DNA from: Pythium myriotylum
Taxonomy: Eukaryota; Oomycota; Peronosporomycetes; Pythiales; Pythiaceae
Reading direction: 5' to 3'
Assembly (NCBI GenBank): GCA_023091665.1
Contig: JALJCQ010000001.1
Coordinates: 1,488,001 to 1,552,000 of the forward strand
DNA: 64,000 nt
Part shown: piece by piece, positions 33,908-45,472 of the stretch
How the letters are laid out: the number at the start of each line of letters is the position of its first letter
How positions within the stretch are numbered: position 1 is the stretch's first letter
The notes under the pieces: model-generated
What the model was told of the DNA's origin: nothing
Seen by the model: only the letters and a program-made list of their open reading frames with translations
The model's database searches: none
Made by a program: the position numbers and the translations under genes

Positions 33908-35301
33908 ATGGCGGACGTTGTTAGTCTTGGGGACCCTCTTGAGGATGTGCACTCCATCGCACCGAGCGACTCCGATGTGGAGGTGGCTTCGCTCTGCGGG
34001 AGCGAGCTCGAAGCCGAAATGGCGTGGGGCGAAGGTCCCATCGCACCGCTCCAGAATGCGGTGACGGCCGAGCCGCTGCGCTCCAAGAGCAACGGTAACG
34101 GATCGAGCCGCGCCAAGACTCCTCAGAAGCGCGGAGATCCCTCCCCTCTCCAGAAAAGCAAGCGCCTCATCAACATCCATCCTATGAGATCGCCGGCGTA
34201 TCTCTCGAAGCCGAACGAGCTTCCTCTTGGTGGCCGCAAGCAACAACGCTGGTTCAATGGTAGGCATACTCGTCGCGATGACAATGATGAAAATGAGCTG
34301 ACCCGTTCATACTTCGATCAGACCACCATTTTGGTAATAAGACAGCATCAACTCGGCTTGAGGATCTCATGGAGCACATGACTATTAACGTCGATTGGCG
34401 GTTGGGCGTGTTTCAACATTAGATTCGCAGGGAAGAAGTCCTCACATTCGATTTGATGCTGCTCAGATCAAACTTCCAAAAGCTAGCGGAACCTGGTAAC
34501 CAGGAGCTCCAGACGGCTTTTCGAAAGGGTCGCGTCAACGTGCAGAATCAGCCCTCAAACAACCCCAGGTTTCTTCGAAAGGATGAGTGGAACGGTTCGT
34601 AGCTATCTTGTTACTATTTCAGTGACATTCGGATTGACTGGTCACACTGTGTCTGGCAGAGGCTGAGAGGATGTTCATGAGAATTGATCGGCGTGCAAGA
34701 ACACTCCTATTGAGATCATTCACTTCTTTTGCGCCATTCATTGAGGCCGTTGAGTATGCTGTTCTCCACTTCGTTCAGGTAATGGAGCCTTCGTGAATGA
34801 AGACGACAACGAGTCGATGACACACTGTATCCTTAGTGGCGCGAGGTGCCGTCAAATCTCGAAGTGTCGGCCTCGCTTCAGCAAATGCTTGTTCAACCGA
34901 TGGAGGTCGGCACATTTGGTGAAACCGACGTTAGACTTTGTATCCCCCTCTCCGACTCTGCGTTCCATCGTCTTATCGTGCACAGCGTTTGCCAGTTTTA
35001 CGGTGTCCGCTCTCGAAGTAAGAATCTAGGTCCCTTCATATTTTGTGGAAACTCATCGTTCTCCTGTCAATCAGCTGAGGCAAACCGGCGCTTCAATACC
35101 AAGATTATGGTACTCAAAAGCCCCAAGGCCAAGTTCACGCAGGAACAGCTTGAGAGAATTTCATTTTGCGACTTCGTTCGGGAGACGCGGCTTGGTCGCC
35201 ATACTGTGGTGCGCAAGCAGAATGAAGACCCGTTGGAAGACCAGGCAAAGAGCAGTGAGTGCAGCGATGGTTACTGCTTGATGGAGTTTCCATCGGTGTA
35301 G
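33908..35301 (+). CDS. R3H-domain protein (R3HDM4-like)
   Basis: Predicted 373-aa nucleic-acid-binding protein. Exons: 33908-34259, 34322-34400, 34431-34594, 34660-34778, 34837-35017, 35075-35301. The N-terminus is acidic and Ser-rich, then basic (SKRLINIHPMRSPAYLS). A conserved block starting QQRWFNDHHFGNKTA continues to RTLLLRSFTSFAPFIEAVE, and the R3H domain reads SDSAFHRLIVHSVCQFYGVRSRS, with the invariant Arg and His three residues apart. The order, an N-terminal R3H-associated region then R3H, resembles metazoan R3HDM4. The tail is basic with ISFCDFVRE and a Glu/Asp-rich end. The second intron would be only 30 nt, shorter than any other here; all phases fit, but that junction needs transcript data. 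Confidence 0.75.
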
Positions 35302-35785
35302 TCGTTGCGCTTCTTGCTCATGTCTCTGTTGCTTTGCTTGTTGGTTCATGATGGCTCCAGTGTCTGAAGTAGTCAGCCTCTTCTGAAGAGGGCCAAGATC
35401 TAGGATAATCCAACAATAAACACAACGCCTTGGTATCCGACCCACTTCACGACTCACTGAGCTGGGTTGCCTTTCGCTACATGGGTTCAGATATGGTTGC
35501 AGTTCGGTCTGACGTCAAGCGTTTGATGATTGTCCAGGATTTGATGATGGGAAGCCAAACTTTCAGGCTGAGACCTCTTCATCAGCGAACGACCCACGAC
35601 ACTCCGCCTGATTCTCTCATTTTCGTCTCTGATTGGCTAAATCTGGACAAAGCCAAGGTTTTATCCATCAAAACCTCGTGCAAGCTCATGTCGCGAGCGT
35701 AGTTCTCCAACTCGCACCGCCCCGAAGGTGTCGCCCATCGCCAGACCCTCGCTCGCGACGCAGGACGTGGCCACCCACAGCAAGC
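35302..35785. other. Intergenic region upstream of the WW-PDZ-PH gene
   Basis: 484 bp. A short open frame at 35430-35702 has no recognisable protein features. A TCTCATTTTC stretch near 35616 resembles the oomycete initiator only loosely. No RNA gene seen. Confidence 0.45.
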
Positions 35786-38700
35786 ATGGTGGACGCTATC
35801 GAGCAGCCACCGGTCGCGTCAGCTGCCGAGAACCCGCAGCAGAAATCTACGGAGCAAGAGGCGTCGGCCCCCTCACCAGACTCCGCGGACGTGAACGCCA
35901 AGACTCCCGCGCACCTGCCTCTGGATACTCCCTCGGTCTCACTTGAGGACTCGGAACTCGGGACTCCACTTGGCATTTCTCCATTGATCACTGAGGACGC
36001 GGTCGATGAGCCCCCGCTGTCGGACGCGTCGGATACCAAAGATGTGGCCGTAGAAGGAGAGAACGTGGAGGCAGCCTCGTCGAGCACTGAGGAGAGTGCA
36101 ACAGAGTCGAACGGGGAGCACATCGAGTCTAACGGAGCGACGTCCAAAACGGAAGATCCAGCCGCACCCACGCAAGGGGAAGACAACGATGAACACGCTG
36201 ACCATGCAAGTATTGCCGAGGTCACCGAGTCGGTGAATCCTGCAGACACGAAAGAAGACAAGATCGAGGACGTGATCACGAAGATCAAGGCTATGTACGT
36301 TGATGTCATATGCTGAGTATTACCCGTCGGACGGTTTGCTAAATCTTGTTGGATCGGTTAAAGGATGGCATGTGAATCTGTCGAGGTGCTGGAATCCGGC
36401 GAGATTTTGGTTCTTCCGAAGGGTTGGTCGACACGTGCGAGTAAAACCCACGGTGGCAAGACCTACTATGTGTCACCGTATGGTCAAACCCAATGGCTTC
36501 GCCCTCCGATGAAAACCAACATTGGCTACAAGTGGGTTCATGAGATTGAAGTGACTTTTGGACATGGGCGCCTCGGCCTCAATTTGAAGCAAATCTCCGC
36601 TGAACCTGGCCAACCGTTTACCGATCTTTTGGTTCATATTGCAGAGATTTACAAGGTGCGTCTGGCAAGTGCTTTGTTTACACTCCATTATACTCACAGA
36701 ATGCCTTGATCAGCTGTCCAACGGGATGGCGAGTCCTGCGGAGATTTACAATTGGAGTGTTAAACCAGAAAAGTACGTGGGTGAATGGTGTAACCGTTGA
36801 AACCTTTCGCGTTTTGCTCACGAAAACGTCTTGGTTCCAGGCGTCTTCAGGTTGGGATGCGAATGACGGCCATCAACGGCATTCCGTTGACAGGATGCAC
36901 TTACTCCGATGTTCTGGATCGAATCAATCGGTTACCGCGTCCGATGCGTATCAAGTTTGCCGACATCACGCGAGGCATTGTGGTACGACCAAAGGTAGAA
37001 ATGAGGGAGACAGGACGTTGTGCTGATTCTTTGGGGCTTTCATCTTTAAAGGGCCGTGTCAAAGAAGAAGCGCCACATGAAGAGACTGAAGAAGAGAAAG
37101 AAGCCCGAGAGAACCGCACTCGGCAGTCGGATTTGCGGATGGAGTACTTGCAAGTACTTGTAGCTCATGAGCTACACCTGCAGGTGTGGAAGGTGTCGAA
37201 AGCACGAATGCTGAAGCGGGAGCAGGAACTAAAACGGAAGGACGAGATTCTCACTGCCCAGCTTACAGCAATGACAGAATATCATTCGTTGCTCGAGAAA
37301 GAAACTGAGAGTCTGGTTCAGGAGACGGACAACTTGACCAAGATGATCGAAGAGCTTAAGCTGCAAGAGGCTGGTGCTGTTCCATCTCCAGAGGTGGCGA
37401 AGACACCAGCACTCCAGGAAAGGAATGCCACACTTGATAAAGAGGTCATGGAGCTGATGAAGGAAAATGAAGAACTGCGGCAAGAACGCGTGCACCTTGA
37501 AGAGGAGCTTGATACCGTGCAGAAAGAACTCGATGTACACGGGGGAGGCTTGGACGAAACTAGCGGCCGTGACGAAATCGATGTGTTCTCTTCTGCATTC
37601 CTGGGTTCACTGATCGAACGGGGATCTCTCGATCGAAATGCTGAGAACGCGCGTGAGGTTCTACTTACACGAATCCGCGAACGAAAGCGACAGCTCGACT
37701 TGGACTTGTACGAAGAAGAGGAACAAATTCGTGCTCATGAGTCTGAAATAGTTCAACTCAAGCGCAAGATGGCGAACGTTGATGTCTCGGCCAGACGCGA
37801 AGAAGATCTCATTAGCGGTGACAAGCCACCTCAACTCATCGCGTTAGAAGTCAAGGTCGAGACTATCCGGAAAAATTTGGTAAGGCAAAGTCTTCTAATA
37901 TCGGGAGGAGGGTTCTTCTAACCCACTTTGATTTACAGCACGAGACAGTCACTGCACTCACTGCAGCGGCGAAGGAAGGTAACCGTGCTAAGATCGACAG
38001 TCTGTCCATTCGACGAACGGGATTGAAAGAGGACCTGGCCAAGACGCTTGATGATATACAAAAGTTCGAGATCGAGTTTGGCTTACGATCGTCAATCCTC
38101 GATCAGAGACTCTCCATCTCTGAGTCGCCTCAGCCATCTGGGAGATTTTCGCTCTCAACTTCCATGTCGTTGGAGGCCGATTCAGCCCCTCAACGAACCA
38201 GTGACTCGGTTAGTCTGCAGGATAAATACGCTGCTATCAATGCCGAACTGGTGAGTCGAATAAGCAGGCACAGGAAAAGATGGCATTGGAGGCTAACGCC
38301 TGGTTTACCTCATAGCATGATACCGTGAGACAGCTTGCGCGGGCCGCTAGCTCCAAGGACAGCAAGCTTGTGAAGGAGCTGAGTGGACGACGACTTCAGC
38401 TTAAAGAAGAAGTCAAGGCCTTACAAGACGAGTTTCAACATATCACGCGCGAGTCTATGACATTGCCTCCGATGCCGCCGCGACCGTCGCTGGATCGAAG
38501 TGTGTCTGATCGGCCACAGAATGTTGAGCTTCGTGTTACCGCTGATCGAGTGCACATCCCTGATGGCCGTGAACGCAGCAACAGTCGTTCCAGCTCAGTG
38601 TCAACTGCATCTCACGCATCCCTGGCATTGTCGGTCGACTCGATCGCCAACCAGCCTGTCTTGGTTTCGAGCAACGTTGAACGTATGAACGCCAACGGAG

Positions 38701-39278
38701 TCGCCGCTAATGCAATGCCAACTCTGTCTGGCCAGCTCATGAAGCACCCAAGCCACTCGAATGAGAAGGGTTTGTTCGGCAACATGTCTCTTCGAGGAGT
38801 GCGAGACCGCTTCTGCGTGCTCGATGGCTCTGGATCTCTGCTTTACTACAAGAAGAAGAGCGACCGTGAGCCCCGCGGAACAATCCCGCTGGATGATCCG
38901 TCGCTCGAGGTTGTCTACGCGAAGAACGAGGCCAAGAGCACCGAGTTCTCGATTTGCACGACGACCCACCAGAACAAGTTCACGGCCAAGACCCGCGACG
39001 AGATGCTGCGCTGGGTGAAGGCACTGGAGACGACTCACATCATGCTCATGGAGCGCCGTAGCGTCACGAGCATGGGAGCTCGTGGCAGCGACAACGCCAA
39101 GCGCAGCATCCTCTCGAACGAGGACTTCGACTCTGGTCGCGTCAGTAACGGCGGGCTCGCACCGGCAGCGCTCGCGGCGGCGGCGGCTGCCGATGGGAAC
39201 CTCGGTCAGCGCGGCTCCATCGACGGTCGTCGGTCGTCGCAGCAGCAGCAGCAGCACCGAGCGACGCTGGGATTCTAA
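35786..39278 (+). CDS. WW-PDZ-coiled-coil-PH adaptor protein
   Basis: Predicted 1057-aa cytosolic scaffold in six exons (35786-36294, 36364-36655, 36714-36772, 36841-37879, 37939-38250, 38316-39278). Domain order: acidic low-complexity N-terminus (about 165 residues); WW domain at LPKGWSTRASKTHGGKTYYV ending TQWLRPP; a PDZ-like domain from EIEVTFGHGRLGLNLKQIS through VGMRMTAINGIPLTGCTY; a long coiled coil (about residues 340-680); a Ser-rich linker; and a C-terminal PH domain beginning SGQLMKHP, with RFCVLDGSGSLLYYKKK and ending at MLRWVKALETTHIM. The PDZ is split over three exons. The domain set suggests an adaptor recruiting Pro-rich and C-terminal-peptide ligands to phosphoinositide membranes. 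A CAG run (39241-39255) encodes a five-residue Gln stretch near the end. I know no named homologue. Confidence 0.87.
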
Positions 39279-39498
39279 TGCGTACCATGTCCCGCGCAAT
39301 CTCGAAGCGTCGATCGGGTCTCACAGGGACGTATTTATTCCGTTGTTTCAAACACTCCCGACTGTGTTTCCCCGCCAAATCTAACTGCCTGCGTTTTAAA
39401 CATCTGCTATGGTTTCCAACATTTATCGAATCTCAGAGGTTCGCCTTTGCTGCCACCGACAAAACCCCTTGGAACAACCGCGCAAAGGGGAGATCGCC

Positions 39499-42400
39499 AT
39501 GTTCAGCGCTCGGAAGCCCCAGGAGCCGCCGGCCAAGCGCGGCACCGGATCGCTGGCGGCGGGCGGCGCGCCCTTCGAGCTCTCGGCCGCCAAGCGCCAG
39601 CGGCTCGAGCTCTGGGGCGAGCCGCGTCGCCGCGAGGAGGCGTCCGACGGCGTGCTCGTGCAGACGCCCGAGTGCGTCGTCACGCGCGTGCGCAGCGTGC
39701 CGGCGGCGCTCGTGGACGAGATCCGCCGCGAGCGCCCGGGCGCGCGACAGGTCGTCCACTGCCGCGTCGCCGTGCCTTCGTCCGCCGCGCCGTCGCGAGG
39801 CGAGCGGCAGGTGCTCTCGTACTACGTCGTCGCTCTGCGGCATCGACTCGTGCTCTGGCAGGAAGGATCCGGCCACGTCGTCACGCTCTCGCTGCCCGAC
39901 GAATTCTCGCCAGATGAACCGGTGCACCCGTTCCTCTTTGTGCTGTACGGGGCGCATGTCTCGCTGATGATCGTGAGCCGCAGCGGGCGCGTCTTGTTTT
40001 GGGAAGACGTCGAGTTGCCGTACGAGAGCGTGCCGCTGAGCGTCCAGATCCCGCTTCAGCACCACGAAAAGGTCTTCACGAATGCCCACGCGAGCCTCAC
40101 GGTGTCTTCTTCTAAGGACTCTCTCTTTGTCTCCAACGCCACGACGCCGGACCACCAGCTGAAGAGCATTCTGTGCTGGAGCAGCCTCGGGAGCGTGTGG
40201 GAGGTCGCGATGGAAGACCGACGTATTCGTGTCCGCTCACTTGAGCGTCAGCAGGGCGGATTCCTTTCAGGTCTCACAAAAACAGTTAGTCAGTTTTTCT
40301 TCGCGAGCGCTTCGTCAGTCTCCTTAAGCGAGATCGACCCTCTCACACCCATTAGGGCCGTCAAGATCGTGCCGACCGCCAGTGGAGTCGACGAGCGCGA
40401 CACCGACGATGATGTCCGCGTGGATAAATTGCTGCTATTCTCGAATGGTACGATCGAGCGGCGCTCATTCAACTCGGCGAACGCTTTGGACTGCACCACC
40501 TCGACGGAATGGCACTTCGACGCAAACAAAGTGGCCATTACGTACTTCAGTGAAAGCTTTCCGGATTATCATCTTGCCAAAGTGTTCGTCGTATCAATTC
40601 CGTACATTCTAGACACGTCAACGTTTGGTCTCGTGGTCGCGTACGTGTGCACGGCACGGAGTGAAGAAACACCGCGTGTGAAGTATGCCCTCTTCCAACT
40701 GAAGGTCATTTCATCGTCTCGAGGCGACGTCTCGGAACCCGAATGGGCTGTATTCCTGGACTACGAACCAGTTTTTATCGAGGGCGTTGAAAGCAGCGAG
40801 TTTTTTGACGTGGAGACTGTCCCGATCAATAACTCGGCGTTTTACCTCGTCTGGATTCATAGCCAACCAGTTCATTTCGCTGCAATTCATCTGCCTGCTT
40901 TGTCAACGCAAACGAATGTGCGTTCCAGTGGGTTCTCTCTCCAAGGTGTTGAACGGAACACTGCGCTTGGGTTTGCCCCTCGTGTCGAAGTTAGCACCGA
41001 GGCTTCAGATGCTGTGAAGGGATCGGTCTCTTTCCTCCTGACAGATAATGAGCCATTGCACATGGATGGGGCTGGTGTAGTTTGCGCCGCGACAGCCTCA
41101 AACATGGCGCGGGTACAGAGCAAGATTTCCACCGTCGTGGATTCGTCCACCCGAAAGAAGCGCGTTGAAGATTCGGATGGACTGACCCCTGAATCCCACG
41201 CTCTTGATGAAGGTTTGAGTGTGCAAGAGTACGCTTCGTCACTGCTTTCCCACTTTCATGAAGAACACGGAGCTCTAAGTGGCAGCCCACTCCTTATCGC
41301 AGCACGGGATGTTTCCACAGTGGCCGAAGCTGCTGTTGCCGTCGTCTTCCAAATTCTGGATGCTAAGGCGTCCTCTGGCCTTCGATGGGGCAAGGATACT
41401 AGTGAACACTCAGTTTCAGTACCAAGCTCAGTGAATGGAGCAATTATTACGCCGAAGCTCGTGCGTTTCCAGCTTGATGAGAAGAGATCGAGATTTGAAG
41501 GTTTTCTCCTGTTTCTCCAACAGAAATGCTGGGACGTGTGGCAATTTATCGTGTCATCGGATGAACTCATGCAATATCTAGTTGACGGAGAAGAGAAGTT
41601 GCATGCTGCAGTCGCACTCTGTAAGTTTCAAGGGTCGATCTCCTCGGTTAGTGAAGATGAGTCAGAGCCAGGAATCAAGCCGAAGTTAAGTGGTCAAGTG
41701 CTTTTACGAGCCATTGAGCGAACTGTTCACCAGCGTGGCTATGAGCAAGAACAGCTCAGATTGGCGGGTTACAATGCTTTCGATATTTTTTACTGTGAAG
41801 TTTCGAAGATCAACGACCTGTTCGTTGGTCTGAGCATGGAGATCCAGAAACTGGCTTCAGAGTCTGGTGAAGGGAATTCTGAGTTTTTGTACGCCCTTCT
41901 AGAAAGCGGATACAGTATGCAGAGTCTTCTGAAGACGCCGACATCAACTCAACTCCAATCGTCTGGAAACTGGATGTTCACACGAAAGATCCGTGAATCT
42001 ATCGCTGATCAAATATCTAGACTCTCCGCTGCTGTCGGATATCCTGCAGTATCATCGAGCAAAGCGATTGTGGCGACTGCTGAGGAAGTGTTCGAGATTG
42101 CAGATCAGACACTCAAGCTCGGCACCCTTCTTCTGGAATCCTACCGACGATTTATTCCAATGACAGTTGGTGAGGCCGCAGAAGACTTGCGCAAGGAAGC
42201 AGACATTACAAAACGTCTGACGCTGAACCCACTCGTTTTCGTCGCAACGGAATATGAGTCTCCAGTTGGGTTGTCACCGCTGACCGAGGAAAGTTCTCTC
42301 AACTGGGTCACGCAGAAGAAGACCGAGCTCTTCGGATCATGTGTCGAGCTGTCCGAGGAGTACAGCTACTTCGAGGCGATGGTGTTCTTGGCATACCGTG

Positions 42401-43520
42401 AGGATGAGCAAAACCTCGCCATGTTGGACTACGTACTTGGCCGAAGAGAAAAGAGTACAGCCACTAAGCGTCTCGAGTCATACTGCAAGAAGATCCCCGA
42501 TTTTTCAGCATTTCTTTATCGCTGGTATGGCGGGGAAGCAACTCGGTATCCGTGGGGCTTTGATGGCGAGTCTGCGCGCGCACAGGTGTATTCGTATCTT
42601 CTCGCGAACTCTGCAACTTTTGGCCCAACTCTTCAACAGTACCTGAAGACCCATCCGTTGTTGACGAAGTATGCTTGGGTGCCAGCTACAGCTAGCGAGA
42701 ACTTCGAGCTTGTTGCTGAGTTGACATTGAAAGAAGCCGTAGCCGAGAAGCTCTCGTTGTCGAAGCGAAAGACGATGGCGAGCATATCTAAGATAGCTGC
42801 TTTGGCTGGCCCGGCAACTCCTCTGGAAACTGCTCGAGAAATCAAGCGAGAGGTAAGGAGCTTTGGAGACTGCGTATTACATTCACCATTCCTCACTAGC
42901 GCACATTTTGCTACAGTTGACTGTTGGACGAATTCAGGAGGTTTTGATGGAGCTTCCTGTTGACGTCGCTCTTGGCAACGCGCCTCTCTCACCAGCAGCC
43001 CTCGTTGAAAAATCGATCGAATCACTGGTTTCTATCTCATCTGAAGATCCACTTCGGTGAGTGTTACGTCTTTCAGTGGTTCAACCGCAGATTTCTTACT
43101 GGCAAGTACGGTGATGATTGAACTCTTAGGGCGAATGTGTTCTTGATTGCTATTGAAGCGCTCGAGTGTCTCCCTGAGGATATCGACCCTGTCGACTTCA
43201 ATACTTACTGCATTCGAACCTGGAGAGAAGCCATCCTCGCAGACTCGCTGCTGTGGCAACGACTCGTAGAGGAGAACGCCACTGCGATTAACGAGCACAA
43301 GGCTGAAGAGCTTATGCGGGACACGCTTCTCTTCAAGGCTATGGTGCGATATGCTTCGCGCTGGGAGAGACGGCGCAGCGTCCGGTCAGCTGGACTCACA
43401 GCTGAGATGATTGATGATATGGTGGCCCGCGAAGTCCACGCCGGAGCGAGTGACTCAGTCGTCAACATCCAGTCCGGATCACTTTTCGTGAAGACGCTCC
43501 ACTTGGCACAAGCTCAGTAG
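39499..43520 (+). CDS. NUP133: Nucleoporin NUP133
   Basis: Predicted 1294-aa component of the Y-shaped (Nup107-160) nuclear pore scaffold. Exons 39499-42852, 42917-43056 and 43130-43520; start at the ATG giving MFSARKPQ. The first ~500 residues are strand-rich and of beta-propeller character, beginning with PECVVTRVRSVPAAL. They include LERQQGGFLSGLTKTVSQFF, the membrane-sensing-type loop found in Nup133 N-terminal propellers. The rest is a helical stack (FLLFLQQKCWDVWQFIV, RAIERTVHQRGYEQEQ, LSEEYSYFEAMVFLAYR, and a C-terminal alpha solenoid). Order and length agree with Nup133 rather than Nup155. No other feature is unusual apart from GC-rich codon use in the first 300 codons. Confident by architecture, without a database check. 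Confidence 0.83.
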
Positions 43521-43713
43521 AACAAGACCGACACCATAATCTAAGTTCAGCAACGTTCATTCAACACCAGGGCAAGCAATCAATGATCCCCATAACTTCA
43601 TTCGCATTCGTTGAGAATAACACGAAGCTAGCGTGTAGATTCGAAACATAATCCGTGGCTCTGAACTAGTGTACGGCACCTGCACCGGGGTAGTCGGGAT
43701 AGAAGCACTCTAG

Positions 43714-45282
43714 TTACTCATCATCGGTCGTCGCCGTAAGGACGGGAGACAGTGCGATGGCCATCTGGAAATACAAACATGAAAGGTGAGCCTGTGCCGC
43801 GGAGACAGAACGATTGGTATAGCACACACCGCCGACGCCGACATGAGGCTCACTCGCGATGAGAGAGCGACATTCTCTGTCTGCACGATCCAGCTGAGCA
43901 AACAGGTGAGCACTAATCTCGAAATGATCCTAGGATTGGCAGGAGTCTATCCGTACCTGTCCGAGAGAGCGAGCGTCAGCGCCGCCGTCACGAAGAGCAC
44001 GAGCGTCGACTTGGAGCGAACATCCTCGCTACGAGCGATGGAAACGAGTGCCACCACAAGCGCCGTGTACGAAACGGTGACTGCACCGATCGCTACCTGT
44101 GCGAACTCCTGCACATCGCATTGAAGCACGTGTCAGTTAAAGCAGGCGCCAGAGTGAGACACCCCATCCGTACGAAGAAAATCGAGAGCTCGGCGGCAAC
44201 GCGCCAAGAAAGCGCGATCGCGATCCACTTGACAAGCGCGCGCTGGTCCCGCTGGTTCAGAACAAGGAGCACTGCGACCGTCGGGGTGAGGAACGGCAGC
44301 CACAATCGCCATTGGCTTGCGGCGGCTGCAGCAGCTTCCACGTCGCCGACTCCAGACGTTGCACCTGCAGCTTTCTGCTCCACGTTCGGTAGAAACTGAC
44401 TGGCCATGAGGGATGCCACGACAACTACGATGCTGACGAACCAGAGGAGCCAGTTGCCCTCATTCAGCTTCACCCACAAGTCTTCCACGCCTGGAGGTGC
44501 CGTCGACTCACCCTCTGTCTGAGCGAGTTTTTTGGGGCTCTTTGGTGGCGAGGTGGCTGTAGCGCTCGTCGCCAAGACTTCCTGCTTACTGGAGCTCTCA
44601 GACTCTTCGTACGAGAGCTTGACAGTCGTTTTCACCTCGCCGTTGGCTCGCGACGCGCTTTGATGAGCTTTGGCCGACCCTCGCGGAGCCTCAAGCGACT
44701 CGAGTGTCTTACGCAGCAAGTCATCGCCATCGCTTTTCGCAGTGACGCTCTCCGCGCTAGAGACAGCCTTCTCCTGCTGCCGGGACGAGCGCCGGCGCGA
44801 CGATGTGGCATCCGAATCGGCGCCGCTGGCATTGCCTGTGTCTCTGCTCTTGCTCGACGATCGGCGACGCGACGCTGACGGCGAGCGACCTGTCGAGTTG
44901 CTGCGCGGACGGCCGCGTGGGCGGCCCGGGCTCTTGCTGGCGCTCTTGGAAGTCGAGGAGCTCTTGGTGCTGGAGCGCCCGGGACTACGTCCCCGGCTCG
45001 GGCTGCGCCCGCGTGACGACGTCGAGGCTGCTTCATCGCTCGTTGCGTCCTTGCGCGAGTTCTCGTACGCTCGAATCACGTCGGAGTAGCCATCGGCCAC
45101 GAGGTCCATGCGACTCTCCCTGCGGCACGACCGACTCAGCCCACGGACGGTCTCACTTGGGGTTAGCTGAGACCAACTCACCACGTGTTGCTCTCCTCGC
45201 CGAAGCCGCGCCAGACCACGAGGTACTGCACGCGGTTGCGGACGGTCTTGCGGTCCACGATGCGCTCGATCTCGGCGCCCAT
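43714..45282 (-). CDS. Chromodomain protein with AT-hook-like motif and multiple membrane segments
   Basis: Predicted 437-aa protein in five exons (45282-45182, 45119-44174, 44108-43957, 43893-43830, 43764-43714). The N-terminus is a chromodomain: EIERIVDRKTVRNRVQYLVV WRGFGEESNTWES, split by intron 1 within the NTW motif. A basic Ser/Arg-rich linker of about 150 residues follows, with GRPRGRPR (44903-44926), an AT-hook-like core, and RS/SR dipeptides. The C-terminal third holds five or six hydrophobic segments (NWLLWFVSIVVVVASLMAS; WLPFLTPTVAVLLVL; ALVKWIAIALSWRVAAELSI; AIGAVTVSYTALVVALVSI; STLVLFVTAALTLAL; SLMSASAMAIALSPVL). The splices that join these segments were picked by phase and are consistent. 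Such a plan would suit an inner nuclear membrane chromatin tether, like the lamin B receptor in principle. A longer start at 45432 is possible. Confidence 0.8.
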
Positions 45283-45472
45283 TGCTCTCGCGTTCTCTTT
45301 CGCTTCCCGCGCGGCGTCGACCTCAAGGATGGACCGCGGAGTGGCCAGGATCAAACATGAAGTTTTAAAATTCGGGATAGAGAGCTCATTGTCGAAACAA
45401 GGTGAAACTGAAGCATGTAGAGTACAAAACAAGGTGATACTGAGTGACTAGGTTACGGAACAGGGGGGGACT

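Noticed and set aside
35430..35702. A 90-codon open frame in the region before the WW-PDZ-PH gene
   Set aside because: Low-quality composition, no Kozak-like or splice context and no recognisable domain; treated as intergenic.
39241..39255. CAG repeat as a microsatellite of interest
   Set aside because: Only five units, coding for Gln in the C-terminal tail of a supported protein; not unusual.
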